Assembly: GCF_000002875.2 (NCBI RefSeq)
Contig: NC_009398.2
Coordinates: 5,001 to 69,000 of the forward strand
DNA: 64,000 nucleotides
Direction of reading: 5' to 3'
DNA from: Leishmania infantum JPCM5
Taxonomy: Eukaryota; Euglenozoa; Kinetoplastea; Trypanosomatida; Trypanosomatidae
The notes beneath the pieces are model-generated. The model was given only the letters and a program-made list of their open reading frames with translations. It searched no databases and was not told where the DNA came from. A program made the translations under genes and the position numbers. Shown piece by piece: positions 1 through 7,734 of this stretch (position 1 is the first letter of the stretch; every line of letters begins with the position of its first letter).

Positions 1-52
1 CGTCATTGTCCTGATTTCAACAACCCCCCCGGTGCACGAAGAGACGAGAACT

Positions 53-69
53 GGGGGGGGGGGGGGGGG
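53..69. repeat. Homopolymer G17 tract
   Basis: Seventeen consecutive G on the + strand near the left edge. It could be a length-variable tract or a sequencing/assembly artefact. It is not a telomeric repeat, since no TTAGGG-type units are visible nearby. Confidence 0.8.
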
Positions 70-1131
70 TAGTTCTGGGTTAGTCTAAAAGAAGACGTCG
101 CTATGCAATAGGCGCGTCAAATGCAAGGGCTTGCCAGGGGCAAGGGCAAACACAGACGAGGTCGATACGCATTGCATAGCAGAAGGAATTCTTTCATACA
201 CGTAGGGCAGCGCGACCACAGTTGTTATGACCTGGCATCATGCGCGTGCACTGCCTGTTTTCCGTGACGGAGTGGTGTGGTGAGCGTCGAAAGCCTCTAA
301 AGAAGGGAACCGACTTGCAGAATAGCATGGTTTACGAACAGCGATCACAAGCTCATGGCTGCTCATAAAGTCTGCTAGCGCTGTTTGTGTGTGACCTGGT
401 TCATAACTTCGGCAGAACGTGGAACCCAGAATTCGCCATCACGAAAGGGAACGGCAGACACTTCCAGCTGATGAGACGTGAGCGACGCCAGGCGAGCTTG
501 GCTCTGCAGAAAACCGCGTATGGCCAATGTGAGATGCGGCTGTTTTGAAGGCTTGCCCTCGATGCGGCAACAGGGCCCGCACTCAAAATGTGGAGCCACT
601 GGCAATCAAACCACGTGAGTTTGTGAATAGCTCTCTCGCAGCAGAGCCTTTTGTTTCCCTACCCCCCCCATCTCTTTCACTCCGCCCTGTTGTGATCTCA
701 GGCCGCTCGAAGATCACCAGGGAGGCAGAGTCAGCAAGGGAAGCAGCCTTATCAGCGCCGCGCTTGTTGTTCTCAGCTTGTATTGGGAGTGGCTCCACTT
801 TCCGTTGTGAAGAAAGTGTTGCGTACCGTTCGCTTCCTGGAAACATCCGTGGATCAAATTTCTGCTCGCGGACAGAGTTGAAAAGAGCGCAGCCTCTTTC
901 GGCTCGCTTTTCACGTCTGACACAAAGAGTGCCGCTTCTCTGGAATTGTCGTGTGCGCTTGTACCGAAATTGAATGTGCTTCTCCAGAAGAATACCGATC
1001 TAGTGCTTCGTAGCGCACCCGTCCACTTTTCGAGTTGTCGGTGTATGCTCGAGTGTGAGTGGTGTTGCCCTCGTGAGTTGCTTCAACTCATTTGCAGAGA
1101 CAATGATTCTTGTTTTCGAAATGCTGCATAG

Positions 1132-1180
1132 CCACTCTCTCTTTATCCCAAAATTTTGTTTTCCCCGGAACTTTCACAAG
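1132..1180 (+). promoter_or_regulatory. Putative spliced-leader acceptor of RRP4
   Basis: A polypyrimidine tract (1132-1150, 1154-1166) is followed by the first good AG at 1179-1180, then no ATG until 1243. This is the normal trypanosomatid trans-splicing arrangement and supports the start chosen for the gene. The exact site is inferred. Confidence 0.5.
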
Positions 1181-1242
1181 CCTTGGCAAAAGTAGTCGAC
1201 GTGGCGTGCCTTTTACTGGCAGTGATAGGCTGCTTTGCCATC

Positions 1243-2166
1243 ATGTCATCCAGCGTTGTGATTGTGGGTGACTCCATCTGTGGAGGCGATGCGGATCAGA
1301 AGCTGAGCACGAGCTCCGAAGAAGTGTATCTTCGTGGATTTAACACCTTTGCGGGGAATAATCCCAGTGACGTGGCTTTGCTCCACGAAGGAGCTGGCGA
1401 AATCGTGGCTGCTATCAGTGGGCACATAGAGGTGACCGAACGCGTGATTTCGGTGAAGGGTCTGGTGCCGCGGTACCAACCGGAAATCGGGGATGTTGTA
1501 GTCGGGCGCATCTTGGAAGTTTCAGGAAACAAGTGGCAAGTTGATGTGAACTCAACTCAAACCGCGATTATGCTGCTTTCAAGCGTAACGGAGCCTGGAG
1601 GCATACTGCGGCGTCGAGGCCGCGGTGACGAGCTCGGGATGCGCCAGATCTTCGACCAAGATGATCTGGTTGCGGCAGAGGTTCAACGCATCTCTCCCGA
1701 TGGTGTGATGTCACTGCACACACGCGCAGCGGAGAAATATGGTCTGCTGTCGGGACCGGGTATTTTGGTGACTGTTCGTCCCTCTTTGGTGAAACGCGCA
1801 AAGCACCAGTTTGCAGAACTTGCGAACTACCGCACGCAGTTGATCATCGGCATGAATGGTAACATATGGATTTGCTCGTTGCAACCCTCTGCTAGCGACG
1901 CGGAGGAGACGGAGCACGCCACTGACGCACGTCAAAACGTGGCGCGTGTTGCAAACTGCATCAAAGCACTAGGAGCGGCGCAAGTCCAGATTCACCCAGC
2001 ATCGATAGAGGCCAGTGTTGCGGCGTCATTAGAGGCAGGTTTGTCGGTGTTTGATGTTTCGCTTTCAAAGCACAGAGATGCACTTGTGGCACGCGTTGCT
2101 GATATGGTGGGATTGCAACACCGTCGCCCTGCTGGCGGCGGTGCTTCCGCGCGAACGCTGGTGTAG
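1243..2166 (+). CDS. RRP4: Exosome complex RNA-binding subunit RRP4
   Basis: A 307-residue S1/KH cap subunit of the RNA exosome, which threads RNA into the nuclease complex for rRNA processing and RNA decay. Visible features are an N-terminal beta domain opening with VVIVGD (compare VVPGD in other RRP4s), an S1 domain at about residues 82-160 with GDVVVGRILEV and MLLSSVTEPGG, the conserved DELGMR and SLHTR stretches, and a KH-type domain with GMNGNIWI at about 203-210. Order and length match eukaryotic RRP4. The frame is open upstream to a TTG at 1156, but ATG 1243 is the first ATG after the likely splice acceptor and starts where RRP4 homology starts. Codon use is less GC-biased than in genes further right. 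RRP40 is the main alternative, but the S1 motifs favour RRP4. Confidence 0.88.
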   Translation: MSSSVVIVGDSICGGDADQKLSTSSEEVYLRGFNTFAGNNPSDVALLHEGAGEIVAAISGHIEVTERVISVKGLVPRYQPEIGDVVVGRILEVSGNKWQVDVNSTQTAIMLLSSVTEPGGILRRRGRGDELGMRQIFDQDDLVAAEVQRISPDGVMSLHTRAAEKYGLLSGPGILVTVRPSLVKRAKHQFAELANYRTQLIIGMNGNIWICSLQPSASDAEETEHATDARQNVARVANCIKALGAAQVQIHPASIEASVAASLEAGLSVFDVSLSKHRDALVARVADMVGLQHRRPAGGGASARTLV

Positions 2167-2626
2167 AGGCGATCACGTGTACTTTTTTTTTTCTTTGAAA
2201 AGCAGTGTTGTTTTTTGTGGCACTAATTCGATTCTTGCTCTGAGTGGGGTAATCGAAGTATTTCGTAGCGTGTGACTACCTGACTTACTTAGAGGAATAC
2301 GAAAGAAAATGAATCTGACTATTTAAATCCTCAAGTGACAATGTGTCGAACTTTAAACCTGTTGAAGCATACCGGCTAGACGGTGTGCTGGCCTATGATT
2401 TTATTCTGTATGCCGAGAATTCTCTACCACCCGCTTGGATTCTCATCTGTTTTCCGCAAGCATTCTTTTGCGGGTTTACGCGCTCACGGCGGCTGGCTAG
2501 TTCGCTGTGAATTCCTGTCTGTGCAGTACTGTTCTACTTCCGCCTCTCGTTTCCGTCAAACACGACTGAAGCCAACATCCTTTCGAATATGTCTAGAGGG
2601 GACTTTTCACTGTTGTGTCTCGTTGG
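2167..2626. other. Intergenic region with candidate uORF
   Basis: This 460-bp spacer has no gene. It starts with a T-rich stretch after the RRP4 stop. A pyrimidine-rich stretch at about 2529-2557 and an AG at 2570-2571 probably mark the trans-splice acceptor of the PI3K gene. An out-of-frame ATG at 2589 lies between that AG and the PI3K start. Confidence 0.5.
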
Positions 2627-2681
2627 ATGTCGTTACGTGTACGACTACGGGTGCCCAAGCAGTGGGATAGGTTTCAGGTGA
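2589..2681 (+). other. Upstream ORF overlapping the PI3K start
   Basis: An ATG at 2589 opens a 30-codon frame that runs past the PI3K ATG at 2627 and stops at TGA 2679-2681. If the mRNA begins near 2572, this is its first AUG and it is out of frame with the kinase, so it would be expected to lower translation. The peptide has no recognised motif. Whether it lies in the mature mRNA depends on the unverified splice site. Confidence 0.35.
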
Positions 2682-5600
2682 ACATCGACGAGGAACTTCA
2701 GCAAGAAGAGCTCTCAAGGACTCTGACAGAGAGGGAGATCGATGATTTCAACCGACGGAACCTCCACAGCGTCTCGGAGCTCAGTGATCATTTGCGCTTG
2801 CTCGTCTTTGGGAGTGATGAGTGTGTTACCTGCTCTGAGGATATTTGTGCAGCTGTCGAGTATATTGTGGGTCCGCAGCGCAGATGGAACAGTAGCTGCG
2901 ATGAAGTTTGCGAGTTTCGGCGCGCAATCAGCAGAGCGTACCTGAATGAATGGAAGGCTTTTCAGTCTGTCCATCCATCGGTGCCAGAGCGCCTCGCGAC
3001 GCGCAGCCTGCCGCAGGTGTTTTCTGTACCTCCTCTTCAAAAGGCACAAATGGATCTTCTGATGCAGATGTGCCCGAGGAATGCGGAGACGGGAGATGGC
3101 AGCATTTCGATGCGTCTGTGGTATTTAGATAGTGCAGGGTCCAGATGCTCTACGAGGCGAAGGTTTCCATTCGACACTGCCGCCGATGACGCCATCCGGC
3201 TCACGATGAGCAGCGCACGGGAGTTTGCAAGCATGAGGGAAAAAACTGATGATACGCCGCTCATCTTTGTCTTCCGTGTTAAGGGGCGAAACGAGTACAT
3301 TTACGGTTCGCAGCCTCTGATAAATTATCGTTACATTCGTCACTGTGTGAGCAAGCGGGCTGAGATAGATTTGGTTGTGGAGCCTAAAGAAGCGACCCTT
3401 TTCGCAGTACCACTGTTTCGCCCGTCCTACCCGTCTCGGACCCTTGCAAGTCCTTCTGACGCAGATGCGTCGAAGTCCAGTACCTCTGAAATCTGTTTGT
3501 GGGACCTGACCAGCAAGCTCTCTATCAGGATTGTCGGCGGTTTTGAAAAGCTTGCCATCTCCGCGTCGCGCATGAAGGATGAAAACGTGCGCGACTCTTC
3601 GAGCCTGTACTTTGCAGTTCTTGTGGAGGCGTATGTTGGCACCTGGCGTTGCTGCGAACCCCAAATCACTGACTGGCAGCTGTGCGAGAATGCAAAGAAC
3701 AGCCACAGCTTAGCTGCAAGAGTGTACTGGAAGGACGGGGGAACGGTGACCTTCAGCATCGATCTGTCGAATGTGCCAAGAGAGCTAAAGCTGTGTTTTA
3801 CGCTGGTGGCTTCCTCGACCGACAGAATCGTCGGTGCTCGGGCAGCCACTGCAGAGGAGGTGATTGCCGCTGTGGAAGTGAACACGAAGAAAACCGACGA
3901 TCAGGGTCACTCGGTTTTTTTCTTGGGTACGGCCGCCACGCAGCTTTTCGATTACGCTGCAAAAATGCGGATGGGTATGTGGCGCATCTATCTATGGGAG
4001 GGCAAGACCCGCGCGAACCCGATTGGCTTGAACTCTATCAACCCCGATTCCAACGCGTGCACGTTTGAGGTGGAGTTCCCGTGTTTCGACAAGCCTGTTT
4101 TTTTCCCCAGTGGTCGACCTCCAAAGAGAAAAGAGGAGGATGCTCGACGAAACTTTGCTGACCGTGAGGCCGCCCTGAGCAGCTATCTGATCAACAACGA
4201 AGTAGAACAACTGCGCCAGCTGAAGCGGGTGCTGATGTACGATCCCCTGGTGCACCTCTCGAGTGACGACAAGACTATTCTGTGGAAGTACAGGGAGATG
4301 CTCCTAGGCCAACCAAAGGCGATGGCCAAGGTGATGAGTGCGGTGAACTGGCTGATGCCGTTCGATGTGTACGAGGCACACTGCCTTTTGCGCCGATGGT
4401 CCCCGCTGGCTGCGTTCGATGCGCTGGAGCTGCTTGACGCGCATTATGCTGACTTGGCGGTTCGTGAGCAGGCGGTGGAGTACATTGATAAAATGTCGGA
4501 CTATGAGCTGCGCGGTTGTATTCTGCAACTCGTGCAGGTACTCAAGTACGAGCCGTATCACTACTCTGCCTTGGCGCGTTTTCTCCTTAGGCGGTCGCTT
4601 CGCTCGAACCACATAATTGGCCACTACGTTTTTTGGTATCTAGCTGCCGAAGTCAAGAATCTGACCATTTGCGAGCGACACGGACTCCTTTTGGAGGAAC
4701 TGATCAAGCGATCTCCGCACCGGTTGGACTACGTGCGGCAAGTGTACGTTTGCAACGAGCTGCTGAAGTGTGCACTGAGGGTGCAACGGGCGCCGAAGAA
4801 AGATCGTGTCAAGTGTCTGCGCGCGAGTCTCGCTAAGGTGCGATTTCCTCACCGCTTTACTCTCGCTCTGAACCCCTCAGTGGAGTGCTGCGCGGTCGAT
4901 ATCGATGAGTGCAAGGTCATGGAGTCGAAGAAGTTCCCGCTATGGCTTGCTTTTCGAAATCATCTCGATCAAGACGAGCACTTTTTCATCATATTCAAGT
5001 CTGGCGACGACCTCAGGCAAGACCTGCTTACTCTGCAGCTGCTGGAGTTCATGGACAGCCTGTGGAAAGCGTCCGGTCTGGACCTTCACCTCATCCCATA
5101 CGGTTGCATCTCTACCGGAGAAGGCGTTGGCATGATCGAAGTGGTGTTGAACAGTGACACGATCGCCAACATCACGAGACGCGAGGGTGGGGCACAGGCT
5201 GCGTTCAACGTTGACCCGATCATAAATTGGTTACGTCAGTTCAACCATGACCGAGGTGAAGTGGAGCGGTGTCTGTGGAATTTCGTGCTTAGTGTCGCCG
5301 GCTACACGGTGGCCACCTACGTCCTGGGCATCGGTGACAGACATAATGATAACATCATGCTCCGCCAGGATGGCACCCTCTTTCACATCGATTTTGGCCA
5401 CTTTCTGGGCAACTTCAAGACGAAGTTCGGCATCAAGCGTGAGACAGCGCCTTTCATTTTTACTCCCATGTACCTGTATGCGATGGGTGGGTCAAGTAGC
5501 CCGATCTTTAAGTACTTTGTGGACGTAGCATGCCGAGCGTACAACGCGCTGCGGCGGCACAGCAGCGCACTTATGATGCTCTTTATGCTGATGCTCTCTA

Positions 5601-5770
5601 CGGGCATACCGGAGCTACAAACCCTGGAAGATATCGAGTGGCTGCGCACAGTACTTCTTCTTAACCGAACCGATGAGGAAGCCTCCGATCACTACAAAGG
5701 CCTCATCAACGACGCACTGGGCAATTTTCGCACACTGCTGAACGACTACATCCATATTATGGTGCACTGA
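2627..5770 (+). CDS. Class I-type phosphatidylinositol 3-kinase
   Basis: A 1047-residue lipid kinase expected to phosphorylate the 3-position of phosphoinositides at membranes. The full class I p110 layout is visible: an adaptor-binding-like domain (about 1-130); a Ras-binding-like domain (about 155-255) with a p110-like stretch NEYIYGSQPLINYRYIRHC; a C2 domain (about 300-495); the PIK helical domain (about 505-690) with ILQLVQVLKYE; and the kinase. Catalytic features are FKSGDDLRQD with the ATP-site lysine, GIGDRHNDN near 903-909, HIDFGH at 920-925, and PYGCISTGEGVGMIEVV, which is like class I rather than VPS34. ATG 2627 is the first in-frame ATG; a TAG at 2594 closes the frame upstream. No p85-like partner is seen in the window. 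VPS34 or PI4K is less likely because of the Ras-binding domain and motif details. Confidence 0.88.
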   Translation: MSLRVRLRVPKQWDRFQVNIDEELQQEELSRTLTEREIDDFNRRNLHSVSELSDHLRLLVFGSDECVTCSEDICAAVEYIVGPQRRWNSSCDEVCEFRRAISRAYLNEWKAFQSVHPSVPERLATRSLPQVFSVPPLQKAQMDLLMQMCPRNAETGDGSISMRLWYLDSAGSRCSTRRRFPFDTAADDAIRLTMSSAREFASMREKTDDTPLIFVFRVKGRNEYIYGSQPLINYRYIRHCVSKRAEIDLVVEPKEATLFAVPLFRPSYPSRTLASPSDADASKSSTSEICLWDLTSKLSIRIVGGFEKLAISASRMKDENVRDSSSLYFAVLVEAYVGTWRCCEPQITDWQLCENAKNSHSLAARVYWKDGGTVTFSIDLSNVPRELKLCFTLVASSTDRIVGARAATAEEVIAAVEVNTKKTDDQGHSVFFLGTAATQLFDYAAKMRMGMWRIYLWEGKTRANPIGLNSINPDSNACTFEVEFPCFDKPVFFPSGRPPKRKEEDARRNFADREAALSSYLINNEVEQLRQLKRVLMYDPLVHLSSDDKTILWKYREMLLGQPKAMAKVMSAVNWLMPFDVYEAHCLLRRWSPLAAFDALELLDAHYADLAVREQAVEYIDKMSDYELRGCILQLVQVLKYEPYHYSALARFLLRRSLRSNHIIGHYVFWYLAAEVKNLTICERHGLLLEELIKRSPHRLDYVRQVYVCNELLKCALRVQRAPKKDRVKCLRASLAKVRFPHRFTLALNPSVECCAVDIDECKVMESKKFPLWLAFRNHLDQDEHFFIIFKSGDDLRQDLLTLQLLEFMDSLWKASGLDLHLIPYGCISTGEGVGMIEVVLNSDTIANITRREGGAQAAFNVDPIINWLRQFNHDRGEVERCLWNFVLSVAGYTVATYVLGIGDRHNDNIMLRQDGTLFHIDFGHFLGNFKTKFGIKRETAPFIFTPMYLYAMGGSSSPIFKYFVDVACRAYNALRRHSSALMMLFMLMLSTGIPELQTLEDIEWLRTVLLLNRTDEEASDHYKGLINDALGNFRTLLNDYIHIMVH

Positions 5771-6274
5771 TGCCGTGGTCATGTACTCGAGACATGACTG
5801 TTTCTTTTCTTTGATAGAATCAGCCCCTTTCGGGCTGCTGATATTTGCGTGTGTTTCTTTTTCCGCTGAGAGACACAAAAAAAAGAGAGAACACACAAGA
5901 TGCGCACCATTTGACCTGGAACAGTCGCTGGGTTCTTCTTGATTATCTTCTTGATCAGAGGCTTACTTCGAGCTTTCATTCGTGTGGTGGTGGGACTGTG
6001 CAGCCGGCGGGGCGGAGAGCGCAGTGAAATTCGTGCGCTTACGATGTAGACCGGAACGACCGCTCGCGCACACACAGATGTGCATCTGTTTTTTTTTTAG
6101 GGCGTCTTAGGCACCCCTCCCGACACCGTGTACTCTTTCTCTGTGCCTCCGCCTTCCTGTGCTTCTACACGTGCGGTCGACCTGCGCTTCCACTTCCGTT
6201 CACTCAAGCGTCACGTTGCCAGCATCAGTAAAACCATACCCGCGAGCAGGCACGTACACACAAGTAAATAGGAG
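5771..6274. other. Intergenic region
   Basis: This 504-bp spacer has no gene. A pyrimidine-rich stretch at about 6129-6166 is followed by AG 6207-6208 and then ATG 6275, with no ATG between. A T9 run near 6090 could belong to the PI3K 3' end or to the processing signal. Confidence 0.5.
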
Positions 6275-7087
6275 ATGGTCGCGTGGGGTCCGCTGCAGCG
6301 GCGGCTGTTCGCCTACATTGCTCGTCATCCACAGTTCCAGCAGGCCGTAAGGAACGTGGGGCAGCGCGTGGCGGCTCACCCGACGTTTCAGAAAGCGAAA
6401 CAAAGCGCGTACTCTGCGTTTGAGAGGGCGGGCACGAGAGCCGCTCGCGGTAGTAGTGTATCAGGCGGGAAAGGGAATGGTAGCACAGAGGAATCGACGC
6501 TGAACGCATGGAGGCGTAGGATCAACAACGGCTGGCACAAGCACAAGGCTGGCGTAATGAGCTTCATCGCTGCGAACTTTATGGCCATTCTCATATTTGT
6601 TCAAGTCAGCCCAATGCTGTGGCACTCCGTAAAGCGCGGCATCCACTACCTTACCGACGCCCCGTCAAACGTTGAGGGAGAGCGCAAGGAGAAGCCCAGA
6701 AAGCGAAAAGCGGAGGCAGCAGAGGAGCAGTCCAGCTTTAAGGCGGAGGCCCCAAACGACACCATGCGTGGCGCGGTTCTTCGAAGGGTACTGCCTCCTC
6801 AGACCCCCTGGGGAAGCTACACAGAGCACGGCGAACCGGCTTCGAGGCCGTCACAGTCTTGGCAGACATCGTCTACACTCTTCGACGACACTGTTGGCAC
6901 GAAGCAGCAACCAGATGCTCAGCAGTCGTTTAACGAGATGCACAAGGATGTGTTTCGCACTCCGGACGGCAGCGCACAAATCAACTTCGACACATCCTTT
7001 CTGGTGAAAATGGGTGACGAGACCACGTTCACATCCTCTCTAGAGAGAGAAACACTGACGGGCAGTGTGTCCTCTCACTCACTTTAA
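6275..7087 (+). CDS. Hypothetical single-pass membrane protein
   Basis: A 270-residue protein that I do not recognise. The first third is basic and amphipathic (MVAWGPLQRRLFAYIARH), which would suit an organelle-targeting sequence. One hydrophobic segment lies at about residues 92-113 (SFIAANFMAILIFVQVSPML). A Lys/Arg/Glu-rich stretch follows (about 130-150), then a hydrophilic Ser/Thr-rich tail. ATG 6275 is the first ATG after the likely splice acceptor at 6207-6208. The layout fits a membrane-anchored, possibly mitochondrial, protein with a soluble C-terminal domain, but that is inference. Confidence 0.72.
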   Translation: MVAWGPLQRRLFAYIARHPQFQQAVRNVGQRVAAHPTFQKAKQSAYSAFERAGTRAARGSSVSGGKGNGSTEESTLNAWRRRINNGWHKHKAGVMSFIAANFMAILIFVQVSPMLWHSVKRGIHYLTDAPSNVEGERKEKPRKRKAEAAEEQSSFKAEAPNDTMRGAVLRRVLPPQTPWGSYTEHGEPASRPSQSWQTSSTLFDDTVGTKQQPDAQQSFNEMHKDVFRTPDGSAQINFDTSFLVKMGDETTFTSSLERETLTGSVSSHSL

Positions 7088-7328
7088 GTTTGCTGCGCCG
7101 TCCTCCCCCCTCGCCCCTTCAACACTCTCTGTTCCTTTTCTCTTACCACCGACCTCCGTAGCTCTCGCTCTAGGTGTTCTCACATAACAATTTGACTTCG
7201 TTCCATTCCGCCTTTTGCTCGTTACCTGCGGCGGCAGCCTAATCGTTCTTTCGAGGTTGCTTAGTAGCCGAAGAGCAGTACAAAGAAACAATCTGTCGCC
7301 ACTTTTTGCTGCCGCCAGGTATTTGCGG

Positions 7329-7469
7329 ATGTTCAGAGACAAGGCGCTGGAAATAACTGCTGCCTCTCATACCCTTCGTCGGGGAGGGGGATGGACTGCA
7401 GTGATGTATGGTACTGCTGCGTTCGGCATTGTGCTACTTCTCTTTGTGGCGTGTGTCTTGGTTCCCTGA
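7329..7469 (+). CDS. Candidate 46-residue tail-anchored microprotein
   Basis: A short ORF with a polar N-terminal half (MFRDKALEITAASHTLRRGG) and one strong C-terminal membrane segment (about residues 25-46, VMYGTAAFGIVLLLFVACVL) ending in Val-Pro at the stop. ATG 7329 is the first ATG after a pyrimidine-rich stretch and AG 7236-7237, the normal arrangement for a trans-spliced mRNA. Size and shape resemble small single-pass subunits of mitochondrial inner-membrane complexes or tail-anchored proteins; I recognise no family. It could be chance. Conservation between species would decide. Confidence 0.42.
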   Translation: MFRDKALEITAASHTLRRGGGWTAVMYGTAAFGIVLLLFVACVLVP

Positions 7470-7677
7470 TACGCTGTGTCTCTGCACGGTTTACGCCACC
7501 TTCTAACTGCCCTGTCCTCGAAAAACAAAAGGCTGCACTATGCATGCTCAGCACTGACGCATTTCTTCTCTTATTTCGTCACATATTTCGCCGTTCTCAC
7601 TCGTTTGCAAGCATACGCCAGGTGATTTGAGCACTGGCATCAAGCGGAGTCATAGTGGTGGTGGCGTTGCATCCGTC

Positions 7678-7714
7678 ACTCTCCCCTCTCTTCCCCCTCC
7701 TCTCTCTTTCACAG
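7678..7714 (+). promoter_or_regulatory. Putative spliced-leader acceptor of JBP2
   Basis: A nearly pure C/T tract from 7678 to 7710 is followed by ACAG with AG at 7713-7714, 20 bases before ATG 7735. This argues against using the in-frame TTG at 7627 as a start. Confidence 0.6.
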
Positions 7715-7734
7715 CAACTGAAGGGAAAGGTGTC

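Larger units (their letters stand above)
1..1242. other. Upstream non-coding region with poly-G tract
   Basis: No convincing gene is seen. The open frames here lack Leishmania-like codon use and recognisable motifs. A run of 17 G lies at 53-69. The region looks less G+C-rich than DNA further right (by eye, not counted). Just before the first gene, pyrimidine-rich stretches at 1132-1150 and 1154-1166 are followed by an AG at 1179-1180, a good candidate spliced-leader acceptor 62 bases before the RRP4 ATG. Confidence 0.6.
7088..7734. other. Spacer with microprotein ORF and JBP2 leader
   Basis: It holds two pyrimidine-tract/AG signals: one at about 7132-7237 serving the small ORF at 7329, and one at 7678-7714 directly before JBP2. 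Two acceptors in 650 bp suggest that a separate short transcript is processed here. Confidence 0.5.

Noticed and set aside
1156..1242. 29-residue extension of RRP4 from a TTG, resembling a signal peptide
   Set aside because: Non-ATG start inside the probable splice-acceptor region; RRP4 is not secreted.
2589..2681. Frameshift at the PI3K N-terminus joining the ATG 2589 frame to the kinase
   Set aside because: The 2627 frame already gives a sensible adaptor-binding-like N-terminus, so no frameshift is needed; kept only as a uORF.
2627..5770. VPS34 identity
   Set aside because: Ras-binding domain and class I-specific kinase and helical motifs do not fit VPS34.
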